Virus record (IMG/VR): IMGVR_UViG_3300032144_000031
Span: 1-38,694 of that record
Reading direction: 5' to 3' (one strand)
From: a virus
DNA: 38,694 bases
The notes beneath the pieces are model-generated. The model had not been told where the DNA came from, did not search any database, and was given only the letters and a program-made list of their open reading frames with translations. This document shows, in pieces, positions 29,832 through 36,463 of the stretch. Numbering within the stretch: position 1 is the first letter of the stretch; each line of letters opens with the position of its first letter. Both the position numbers and the translations under genes were made by a program.

Positions 29832-30203
29832 ATGAAATTCACTGATGCGCGATTGCTTGTGACAGGCTCACGAGGCTGGACTGATGGCGGTACTATCTGG
29901 CACGCATTACGTATGTTCAAATCACAATGCGCTAATCAGCCAACACTAATCAGCGGTAAATGCCCAACGGGTGCTGATGCAATTGCAGAATACGCGGCTA
30001 AAGAATTAGGCTATAGACTAGAACTATACCCCGCAGACTGGGCACGATATGGTAAGCGTGCTGGATTCATACGCAATGAGGTAATGGTAAATGCAAATCC
30101 TACACACTGCTTTGCATTCATTGTTGAGAATTCACCCGGTGCTAGCCACTGCCTAGCGCTAGCTAACAAGGCTGGAATTCCTGCAAAGGATTTCCGATGC
30201 TGA
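29832..30203 (+). CDS. SLOG-family (DUF2493/YspA-like) protein
   Basis: 123 residues. LLVTGSRGWTD, ISGKCPTGADAIAEYAAKE, YPADWARYGKRAGFIRNEVM and AFIVENSPGASH are the blocks of the DUF2493/YspA branch of the SLOG fold. The GSR and GxxxGAD loops bind nucleotide-type ligands such as NAD or ADP-ribose products. Start chosen at the first ATG after the glycosylase stop. Many phages carry one near DNA metabolism genes; its substrate is unknown. Confidence 0.85.
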   Translation: MKFTDARLLVTGSRGWTDGGTIWHALRMFKSQCANQPTLISGKCPTGADAIAEYAAKELGYRLELYPADWARYGKRAGFIRNEVMVNANPTHCFAFIVENSPGASHCLALANKAGIPAKDFRC

Positions 30204-31390
30204 GGATCAAGGACACCCTAGGCGGCGACCCAATCGAATTCAATTACTGTGAGACCTATGACGACCGTATGGAAATGATAGAGTTTGCTAATGCGCACAC
30301 AGCTTTAGGCATGGATACCGAATCAACCGGCATCAATTGCTATAAGCCAGGGTGGCAGCTACGCACATTCCAAGTTGGCAACTGGAATACCGCCTATGTG
30401 GTGCCTGCTAAGTATAAGACAGTTATTGACGTCATCATTAGGCTTCCTCATGTTAGATGGATTGGTCACAATGGGCCGCATGACATTCGGTCAATTGACT
30501 GTTGGCTAGGGGAAGATACCGGCGTCACCTGTGCTGGCGAGACCTACATTCCCGCACACCATGCCGACTCACGGAAACGAGACGAGGGCGGTATTGGGCA
30601 TGGCCTCAAAGAGCAGGCAATCGCACACGTTGCTCGGGATGCTGGCAAGTGGGAGGCAGCACTTAAGAAAGCATTCAAAGAGATCGAGATACCAATCCCC
30701 GGCGCTGTCTATAAATCAGGGCCACGCAAGGGATTGCCTAAGGTACGGAAAGCGAAATTGTCTGAGGGTTGGGCACTCATCGACCCTACGCATCCTGCGT
30801 ATATAGCGTACGCGGCGGCTGACCCTGTGCTCACATATCGCCTATGGAAATTCTATCAGCCGGTAGTTCGCCAGAATCATGAAATGTATAAATTCGACAT
30901 GCGTGTGCAGGCGGTAGCGGACACCCTGCATAGGCGCGCCATCCTACTAGACGATAGGTACACGTCACGGCTCAGTGACGCGTATGAGCAGAGGGCGGCG
31001 AAGTTCATTGCTCGGGCGGCTGAGTATGGCTGCACAAATATCAATAGTGGTCAACAGGTGGCAACTACGCTCTTGGAGCTAGGGGCGGTACTTACCGCCC
31101 GCACTGAGAAAGGCGCATTCAAGACGGATAACAAAGTCTTGCGTGCCCTAGCAGCACTCTATGATGACAACCATTCGCCAGTAAAAGATTTCATTCATTG
31201 TGTGCTAGGTGCAAAGCAATTGCTTAAGCGGAGGTCTAGCTATACAGAATCGATGCTAGAGGAAATGGATTCGGATGGGCGAGTGCACCCGAGTATCAAT
31301 ACGCTCGGAGCGCGCACTACACGAATGAGTGTAAGCAGCCCACCATTGCAGCAACTACCTACGGCGAACAGAGAGGAAGATGCGGAATGA
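30197..31390 (+). CDS. polA: DNA polymerase I, N-terminal part (3'-5' exonuclease to thumb)
   Basis: 397 residues. Exo I is GMDTESTG (Asp40, Glu42), Exo II WIGHNGPHD, Exo III YIAYAAADPVLTYRLW. After the exonuclease come the thumb-type helices and the family A element INTLGARTTRMS, PPLQQLPT. The frame then ends, exactly before polymerase motif A. The missing palm and fingers are encoded at 32125 after three small genes. The following gene overlaps by ATGA. The truncated protein alone cannot polymerise, so it must pair with the other part. Confidence 0.92.
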   Translation: MLRIKDTLGGDPIEFNYCETYDDRMEMIEFANAHTALGMDTESTGINCYKPGWQLRTFQVGNWNTAYVVPAKYKTVIDVIIRLPHVRWIGHNGPHDIRSIDCWLGEDTGVTCAGETYIPAHHADSRKRDEGGIGHGLKEQAIAHVARDAGKWEAALKKAFKEIEIPIPGAVYKSGPRKGLPKVRKAKLSEGWALIDPTHPAYIAYAAADPVLTYRLWKFYQPVVRQNHEMYKFDMRVQAVADTLHRRAILLDDRYTSRLSDAYEQRAAKFIARAAEYGCTNINSGQQVATTLLELGAVLTARTEKGAFKTDNKVLRALAALYDDNHSPVKDFIHCVLGAKQLLKRRSSYTESMLEEMDSDGRVHPSINTLGARTTRMSVSSPPLQQLPTANREEDAE

Positions 31391-31758
31391 CGACACTGCC
31401 TCGCATGGCACGTGAGATCATCGACAACGGGCCGTACGTGCCCGGCCAGATGCTGCCCCCTACGATAAAGACTCCGCAGGCTGCACTAATGAATGAGATG
31501 CGAGAGTTTCTGCTAGCTAGGGGACCTAATACCGATATTACCGGATTCGCCATCATCAAGGACATGTGCAAGGAAGATCTGATTGATGAGATTCTGGCTA
31601 ATCAGAGAAAGCATTTGCTGACCTGTGAGGTTGCGGACCTTAAGGGCAGCGTTGTTGCCTACCGGGTGGAACGGTACAAGGAAAGCCTTATCTCTGAGGC
31701 GGGAATCAAGGTCACACCGGGCATCTTCGGTTCGGCCAAAGTAGAGGACGAGGATTGA
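31387..31758 (+). CDS. Inserted gene 1 within the split polymerase
   Basis: 123 residues. Proline-rich start (RMAREIIDNGPYVPGQMLPP), helical core (AALMNEMREFLLARG, KDMCKEDLIDEIL), acidic end (KVEDED). It overlaps the polymerase N-part by ATGA and the next gene by TGATG. There is no LAGLIDADG, GIY-YIG or HNH motif, so nothing marks it as a homing endonuclease. Function unknown; may be a bridging or accessory subunit. Confidence 0.75.
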   Translation: MTTLPRMAREIIDNGPYVPGQMLPPTIKTPQAALMNEMREFLLARGPNTDITGFAIIKDMCKEDLIDEILANQRKHLLTCEVADLKGSVVAYRVERYKESLISEAGIKVTPGIFGSAKVEDED

Positions 31759-31988
31759 TGGCCAGGCACAATACAGCGCTAGATAAGCGAGTCGAGGAAT
31801 ACCTAGACAGCAAGGGCATTAGTCCAGATATGGTACGCACAGATTACGTGATCAGGCGTGAGGGCGGAATGACCCTGATCGACATAACACTGTACGCCGA
31901 AGATTTCATGGACGAACCGCCGAACACTGATCCGGATCTCTTTACGCGTCGCCCAAAGTATGGTTATCCGACAGAGGACGAGGACTAA
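31758..31988 (+). CDS. Inserted gene 2 within the split polymerase
   Basis: 76 residues. Acidic, with MTLIDITLYAEDFMDEPPNT and an end rich in Asp/Glu that resembles the end of its upstream neighbour. TTG 31755 is an alternative start. Its stop overlaps the next start (TAATG). Not recognised. Confidence 0.7.
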   Translation: MARHNTALDKRVEEYLDSKGISPDMVRTDYVIRREGGMTLIDITLYAEDFMDEPPNTDPDLFTRRPKYGYPTEDED

Positions 31989-32128
31989 TGGACGAAGCGA
32001 TTAAGGCACTAGAAGAGTTGCATGAGCGTGTTAAAAAAGAATCATGGCTTGACGGCGGCACACAGCATGCGATTCTCGCAGGAATTCGTATGTCTATCCG
32101 CCACCTGCAACGCTCGGCTAAACAGTGA
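31988..32128 (+). CDS. Inserted gene 3 within the split polymerase
   Basis: 46 residues, all helical (MDEAIKALEELHERVKKESW), with a basic C-terminus. TAATG overlap upstream and GTGA overlap with the polymerase C-part downstream; the tight chain supports translation. Function unknown. Confidence 0.6.
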   Translation: MDEAIKALEELHERVKKESWLDGGTQHAILAGIRMSIRHLQRSAKQ

Positions 32129-32970
32129 GACTGCTAAGCGCAGACACCATTAGACGTTGCCTGATAGCCGACCCCGGTCACTCAATGCTCACAGCCGACT
32201 TTGACCAAATTGAGTTGCGCATCATCGCGGCTCTTGCTGGCGAACAGGTAATGATCGACGCGGCAAAACGCGGGGAAAGTCTGCATAAGACTACTGCGGC
32301 TCAGATGTTTGGGGCGGATTATACGCCTGACGAATATCGCTATTCAAAGAATCTCAATTTTGGTTGGGCGTTCGGTGGTGGTGCTAAAACGCTAGCGGAA
32401 CAAACAGGCCTACCGATGGGCAAGTGTGCTGAGCTAATTCGTTCATTCGAAAATCAGTTCCCGGCGCTTAGGGCATTCAAGCAGCGGGAACAACAGAAGA
32501 TTCTCGATCAGGCGCTTAGTAGCGGTCAGCTAAAGGCCTATAGGGAATTGCGTGGCCGAATGCGCTACCTGAGGCAAGACACAACAGAAGGGCGGCGAGC
32601 ACGGTACGCACTACAGATTCAGATCGACCGCCTGATGTACGGGAAGGTAGGTTACGCAACTACGCCATTCGGTAGGCGGCTACTAGTAGAGGCGGATAAA
32701 GCGTATAAGGTAGTGAATTACAAAGTTCAGTCAAGCGCTGCCGACGTGCTTAAGTATGCGTTGCTAGACGTTATGGCTGACCCTGAGCTAGAGCCCACGG
32801 TGTTGCTACCCATTCACGATGAGATTCTAGGGCAGGCACCTAAGGGCAAAGCGGAGTACATAGCACAGCGGTACGGCGAGGTAATGACTCGTGACTTCAT
32901 GGGCGTTCCTCTTACCGCCTCAGGCAAGGTTTATGGGAAGAGTTGGGGCCATGGGTACCGGAAAGAATAG
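32125..32970 (+). CDS. polA: DNA polymerase I, C-terminal part (palm and fingers)
   Basis: 281 residues from GTG 32125 (GTGA overlap). DTIRRCLIADPGH leads into motif A TADFDQIELRIIAALAG. Motif B is RYSKNLNFGWAFGGGAKTLA, with the NFG phenylalanine at the dNTP-selecting position. Motif C is LLPIHDEILGQAP. All catalytic acidic residues are present. It lacks exonuclease and thumb, which are encoded at 30197. The two parts join without loss at a loop before motif A, so a working polymerase could assemble from two chains. Confidence 0.93.
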   Translation: MRLLSADTIRRCLIADPGHSMLTADFDQIELRIIAALAGEQVMIDAAKRGESLHKTTAAQMFGADYTPDEYRYSKNLNFGWAFGGGAKTLAEQTGLPMGKCAELIRSFENQFPALRAFKQREQQKILDQALSSGQLKAYRELRGRMRYLRQDTTEGRRARYALQIQIDRLMYGKVGYATTPFGRRLLVEADKAYKVVNYKVQSSAADVLKYALLDVMADPELEPTVLLPIHDEILGQAPKGKAEYIAQRYGEVMTRDFMGVPLTASGKVYGKSWGHGYRKE

Positions 32971-33064
32971 GTATTGGGAATCCTTCCGTGTGGGGTTCTC
33001 TTTGACCGTCATCGCGGGAGTTATTTTCATGGCGCTAATCGGTATCGCGAAACTATTTAACTAG
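32951..33064 (+). CDS. 37-residue membrane protein
   Basis: Starts inside the polymerase C-part and overlaps its stop by 20 bases. MGTGKNRYWESFRVGFSLTV is followed by IAGVIFMALIGIAKLFN, a single membrane helix with basic N-terminus. Function unknown. Confidence 0.5.
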   Translation: MGTGKNRYWESFRVGFSLTVIAGVIFMALIGIAKLFN

Positions 33065-33072
33065 GAGAGAGC

Positions 33073-33294
33073 ATGCCTACGAATGACCGACCGACATATG
33101 TAACAGATGTGGTCTACAAGAGACAGTTGCTAGACATTCTCCGAGTTACTGATCCTGCGGACTCCGCGCACCAGGCAAGCATTCCAGCACTAGAGGGAAT
33201 GATTGTAACGCTAGGCCTAGATCTCCCGATCGTCCGCCGAATCACTCCCGAACCTATGGAGTTTACCGATGGTTCAGAAACACAGAATCCGTAA
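33073..33294 (+). CDS. Hypothetical small protein
   Basis: 73 residues with an AGGAGAG ribosome site. Mixed helices (KRQLLDILRVTDPADSAHQA), no cysteine or membrane segment. Overlaps the following gene by 26 bases. Not recognised. Confidence 0.65.
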   Translation: MPTNDRPTYVTDVVYKRQLLDILRVTDPADSAHQASIPALEGMIVTLGLDLPIVRRITPEPMEFTDGSETQNP

Positions 33295-33442
33295 ACACGG
33301 AAAGGTATGGGTGCTGCACTGTCCCGGCTGTCAGGATCCAGTAACCGGCCCCGTACATCTGATCGGCCCTAATTCATGGTATGCCAGTTCATTCCCGAAT
33401 ATGATGGAATATTATCGGGAATATCATGTCCGCAAGCCCTAA
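33269..33442 (+). CDS. Hypothetical small protein with CPGC motif
   Basis: 57 residues: basic start (VQKHRIRKHGKVW), HCPGC, then aromatic-rich helix (SSFPNMMEYYREYH). Overlaps both neighbours. One C-x2-C could bind metal with the nearby histidines. Confidence 0.5.
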   Translation: MVQKHRIRKHGKVWVLHCPGCQDPVTGPVHLIGPNSWYASSFPNMMEYYREYHVRKP

Positions 33443-34088
33443 CGAATACCACCTAGTTACGTTCGATCCGGGCGGCACTATCGGGTGGGCTCATTTCTGT
33501 TTGTCGCTAAGGGCATTCAGCAGGCCTGAGCATCGCGCATTGAAATTCGTAAAGAATTGGTCATGTGGCGAATTCAAAGGATCGGAGCACGCTCAACTAG
33601 AAGAGGCACAGCGGCTCATGCACCGGGCACGGTTCGGTGTGATGCCGTACGTGAGTGCTACGGATGTAGTTTCCTCAGGGCACGCGTTGACAGAAATCGT
33701 GTCTGAAGATTTCGAATTAACACAGACGGTTGGCGGTAACAATCTACTCAGCCCCGTACGCATCAACGCCGTACTAGCGTGGGAAGCCAGCAAGCTAGGG
33801 CTGACGCTGCGGCTGCAACGCCGGTCCATGCGTACGGGAGTGACCCCGGAACGCTTGCAGCTATATGGCTTTGATAGTCCGATGAATCGTAATGGTCAAT
33901 GGACAACTACGAGTAGCGGCAAAGATGCATTCGCAGCGATGCAGCACGCTATCGTGTGGATCAAGCGAACCAAGCAGCAATCAATGAGTAATCCATGGAA
34001 ATTGAGTGATGGGCAGACAACGAATGCAAAATGGGATTGCGCTTGCGCCAGGGGCCGACGGTGCGACATCAGGCACCGGAGAGATTAA
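33426..34088 (+). CDS. RuvC-like Holliday junction resolvase
   Basis: 220 residues of RNase H fold. FDPGGTIGWA gives the first catalytic Asp14, TEIVSEDFEL the Glu of strand 4, and SGKDAFAAMQHAIVW the last Asp with the helix. Such proteins resolve branched DNA before packaging. The C-terminal CACARGRRCDIRHRRD is basic and Cys-rich, an unusual extension possibly binding metal or DNA; it overlaps the next gene. Confidence 0.82.
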   Translation: MSASPNEYHLVTFDPGGTIGWAHFCLSLRAFSRPEHRALKFVKNWSCGEFKGSEHAQLEEAQRLMHRARFGVMPYVSATDVVSSGHALTEIVSEDFELTQTVGGNNLLSPVRINAVLAWEASKLGLTLRLQRRSMRTGVTPERLQLYGFDSPMNRNGQWTTTSSGKDAFAAMQHAIVWIKRTKQQSMSNPWKLSDGQTTNAKWDCACARGRRCDIRHRRD

Positions 34089-34275
34089 CTCTTTCGGGGA
34101 ACACATTGGGCGCGAGATTGAGCCAGTCGTGTATCATGTTTATCGGGTGTACGCATATGGGTACACCTCGCTATACGCGACGTACTGGCGTGAGGAGGTG
34201 GCTAGGCAGGAAGCGGAAGCGATTCAGGGAATCGTAACCACGTCGGCAATCATCGCGGACTACACAGAAAAGTGA
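34009..34275 (+). CDS. Hypothetical small protein
   Basis: 88 residues from ATG 34009; ATG 34024 is also possible. Tyr-rich middle (VVYHVYRVYAYGYTSLYATY) and a helical C-terminus (EEVARQEAEAIQGIV). The long overlap with the resolvase gene (80 bases) leaves the start uncertain. Not recognised. Confidence 0.55.
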   Translation: MGRQRMQNGIALAPGADGATSGTGEINSFGEHIGREIEPVVYHVYRVYAYGYTSLYATYWREEVARQEAEAIQGIVTTSAIIADYTEK

Positions 34276-34278
34276 GTA

Positions 34279-34770
34279 ATGCTTAATTGGTATTTTGGCC
34301 TAGAGGGATGGGCATGGATTGGTGTGACAGTAGGGTTTATTGGTAGCGTCATCGCTACGTTTCTCGGCATGGTGGTAGCGCTAGGACGAATGATTTTCAA
34401 TGCTGGGAACGCCAAACACCCTGAGCGTTGCGAGTGCTATGACTGCCAGCGACGGAGAGCGGCGGCATGGGATCGGCGCTATGGGATGGATCGAGAACCT
34501 AGGAGGTACCCAACAAGGCCACCACGCAAGTTGTCTACGCGGGAACTACGCTGCGGCATGACGGTAACCGCCATTAGCTCAGGGCTTACCTACCGTATTC
34601 GTGATATCGATACCTCAAAGCCGTTGGGTCATCTGATCTATCTACGGAATGTCAAGACCAGCAAAACGTCTATGGTGCTCATTCGTTCGCACATCCTAGA
34701 TATGGAAATCTGGAATTTGGATACCTCCATCTGGAATGAACCGGATCGGCCAACCAATGGTAACCAGTGA
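34279..34770 (+). CDS. Membrane protein with cytosolic Cys motif
   Basis: 163 residues. Hydrophobic segment at about 12-37 (WIGVTVGFIGSVIATFLG), then CECYDCQRRR with three cysteines, then a polar basic region and a beta-like C-terminal domain (GMTVTAISSGLTYRIRDI). Starts 3 bases after the previous stop. Not recognised; the membrane anchor and the metal site suggest tethering. Confidence 0.7.
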   Translation: MLNWYFGLEGWAWIGVTVGFIGSVIATFLGMVVALGRMIFNAGNAKHPERCECYDCQRRRAAAWDRRYGMDREPRRYPTRPPRKLSTRELRCGMTVTAISSGLTYRIRDIDTSKPLGHLIYLRNVKTSKTSMVLIRSHILDMEIWNLDTSIWNEPDRPTNGNQ

Positions 34771-35521
34771 CACACCGGGCAACACCCGACCGTGCCCATA
34801 CTACTTGTGTCAGGCGCGAGTCAAATTCCTGCCGCACGGCACAGACTCACAGCCTGGTAAGAAATTCATTATCCAACGACATGAAATCGACCATCCGATC
34901 CTCAGAGGGCAGTGCGTAGCATCGCTAATGTATTTGCCTCTAAATGAGGAAACCCTGGCGCGTTTCGAGGAACGCGAGCACGAAGATTCACGCCTAATCC
35001 ATGGTGAGGTACGCCGCAGTAAGCCGCCTAGTGGTGGCGATGCTGGCGAATCCACAACACTACGGAACCCCGGACGGATGGGACGTGAGCCGTCAAAGCA
35101 ATCCCCCGATTGGGCTCTAGGGGGAAGAGCCGATGAGGACGTGCAAGTTCAGCCAACCGGCAAAGAACGAATTCCAATGGGTGTTCTAGGAAAGGTAGTT
35201 GGTAGACCAGTGACCGGCATTGATGGACCGATTGGCGCACTCACGCAGGCTGCACTAAAGGGTGGCGAGGGAATCGCCGCGCTGCAAGCGCTTAAGGATG
35301 GGCTAGCCGTAGTGCAGGGTTCTCTGATTGAGGCGCGTGATCTAGTTGCCGCTGCACAGGGCACGGCTAGTGCCGTACTGCTAGAGGAGTATCAGGGAAT
35401 GCTCAATCAGGCATTCGACCGGGCCTTGGAGATTCTGCCCACCATCGAAGAATCAATTACCATCATCAACGCTGCTCAGGAAAAGGGAGAGGAATATATC
35501 GGCAGGCTGATGGGCGGATGA
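34757..35521 (+). CDS. Hypothetical protein with disordered middle and helical C-terminus
   Basis: 254 residues from ATG 34757. Residues 1-70 are a small domain with PCPYYLC (C-x4-C). Residues about 85-135 are polar and disordered. The C-terminal 120 are long helices (ALTQAALKGGEGIAALQALK, EEYQGMLNQAFDRALEILP) resembling phage helical multimerising domains. Overlaps both neighbours (ATGA at the end). Not recognised. Confidence 0.7.
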   Translation: MVTSDTPGNTRPCPYYLCQARVKFLPHGTDSQPGKKFIIQRHEIDHPILRGQCVASLMYLPLNEETLARFEEREHEDSRLIHGEVRRSKPPSGGDAGESTTLRNPGRMGREPSKQSPDWALGGRADEDVQVQPTGKERIPMGVLGKVVGRPVTGIDGPIGALTQAALKGGEGIAALQALKDGLAVVQGSLIEARDLVAAAQGTASAVLLEEYQGMLNQAFDRALEILPTIEESITIINAAQEKGEEYIGRLMGG

Positions 35522-35640
35522 CCCGCGTTATCTACGTTGTACCGTATGAAACATGGATTGATTCACTGTATAAGAATTCAGGTCGCAATTTCTTTTTCAT
35601 GGTAGAGCTTTGGGTACTGCTCAGCCTGCTTGGCTGCTGA
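35518..35640 (+). CDS. 40-residue hydrophobic protein
   Basis: MTRVIYVVPYETWIDSLYKN is followed by SGRNFFFMVELWVLLSLLGC, a probable membrane helix at the end. ATGA overlap with the preceding gene. Last gene before an intergenic region with a CRP-type site. Confidence 0.5.
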   Translation: MTRVIYVVPYETWIDSLYKNSGRNFFFMVELWVLLSLLGC

Positions 35641-35641
35641 G

Positions 35642-35664
35642 TGTGACCTACATCACACTTGACA
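35642..35664 (+). promoter_or_regulatory. CRP/GlxR-type palindrome abutting a -35 box
   Basis: TGTGACCTACATCACA (35642-35657) fits TGTGA-N6-TCACA, and the TA centre fits the GlxR consensus TGTGANNTANNTCACA. The flanks extend the symmetry to AGTGTGA/TCACACT. TTGACA (35659-35664) follows at once; the -10 is not clear. A regulator bound here could block or activate transcription of the gene at 35737. Confidence 0.6.
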
Positions 35665-35736
35665 GCAAATCGCAGCATAGGCAGTGTGAGCCAGCACTAG
35701 CCCCCTGAGGGCAACACAGAGAGAAGAGAGACAGTC

Positions 35737-36042
35737 ATGGCTGAGGGAACCACCACTACCACCCGTCCGGCCCGTACGCGAGCGTCTAGGGCTGCCGCTA
35801 CTAAGCCTGCGGCGGCTAAGACCACTCCCGCGAAGGCTGCGGCGGCTAAGGCAGAGCCGACCGTGACGAACGTCGATAAGTTCACTGTCGATTTCGAGTA
35901 CGTCGCGGACACTAAGCAGTACGCGAAGTTTCAGGCGCCGGACAACATGAAGGGCGTTGTCGTGGGGAACATCTACGCGCCGCTTGGTACCCGGACGCTT
36001 AAGGTTCTCGTCGTGGGTGCTACCGATGAGGCAACCGAGTAG
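35737..36042 (+). CDS. Small protein with histone-like tail
   Basis: 101 residues. Residues 1-40 are Ala/Lys/Thr/Pro-rich (RASRAAATKPAAAKTTPAKA), like H1-type tails and like the N-terminus of the protein at 24054. Residues 45-95 are a small beta domain (KFTVDFEYVADTKQYAKFQA). Own promoter region upstream, terminator downstream. Possibly an abundant DNA-binding protein. Not recognised. Confidence 0.75.
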   Translation: MAEGTTTTTRPARTRASRAAATKPAAAKTTPAKAAAAKAEPTVTNVDKFTVDFEYVADTKQYAKFQAPDNMKGVVVGNIYAPLGTRTLKVLVVGATDEATE

Positions 36043-36109
36043 CTTTACAGAATGGTCACGTAATCGGGTAACGTAGGCCATTCGGCGGAAACCCTCGTGT
36101 AGATAATCA

Positions 36110-36135
36110 CCCCCGTGTTATCGCACGGGGGTTTT
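36110..36135 (+). terminator. Intrinsic terminator
   Basis: CCCCCGTG pairs perfectly with CACGGGGG around TTATCG, followed by TTTT. It ends the single-gene unit at 35737. Confidence 0.9.
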
Positions 36136-36153
36136 CGTTTATCCGGAGGAAGC

Positions 36154-36384
36154 ATGTTCATGCTGCATAGTCTCGCTATCGGTGGTCCGCTTGATGGCGT
36201 CAAGCTAAGCGCTGACGACACGTGGAACGGGCGAGTACGGCTCAGTAACGCACCAAAGAATCAAGATGGGCCTGAGGCCTACCATCCTGGTCATTACTAT
36301 TGGCGTGAGAACGCATGGGTATGGCGCACTGCGAGCACGAAGCGACCGGCACCCGGAATATCTAAGCTACGGCGCGCTAGTTAA
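36154..36384 (+). CDS. Hypothetical small protein
   Basis: 76 residues from ATG 36154, with GGAGGA as ribosome site just after the terminator. IGGPLDGVKLSADD and HPGHYYWRENAWVWR are its clear features, a compact beta-type domain with aromatic residues. It stands between two terminators and may be read through or have its own weak promoter. Not recognised. Confidence 0.7.
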   Translation: MFMLHSLAIGGPLDGVKLSADDTWNGRVRLSNAPKNQDGPEAYHPGHYYWRENAWVWRTASTKRPAPGISKLRRAS

Positions 36385-36397
36385 ATAAGCTAAATGG

Positions 36398-36439
36398 AAA
36401 TAGCCCCCGGTGCCGACGGAAAGGCACTAGGGGCTATTT
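36398..36439 (+). terminator. Intrinsic terminator
   Basis: AAATAGCCCC (36398-36407) pairs with GGGGCTATTT (36430-36439); GGTGCC and GGCAC form an inner stem. The AAA/TTT ends could make it bidirectional. Confidence 0.8.
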
Positions 36440-36463
36440 CGTGTTACAGAGAGAGGAGAGGAA

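Noticed and set aside
31387-32128. Homing endonuclease or intein in the polymerase gap
   Set aside because: No LAGLIDADG, GIY-YIG, HNH or intein-type Cys/His-Asn ends are visible in the three small proteins.
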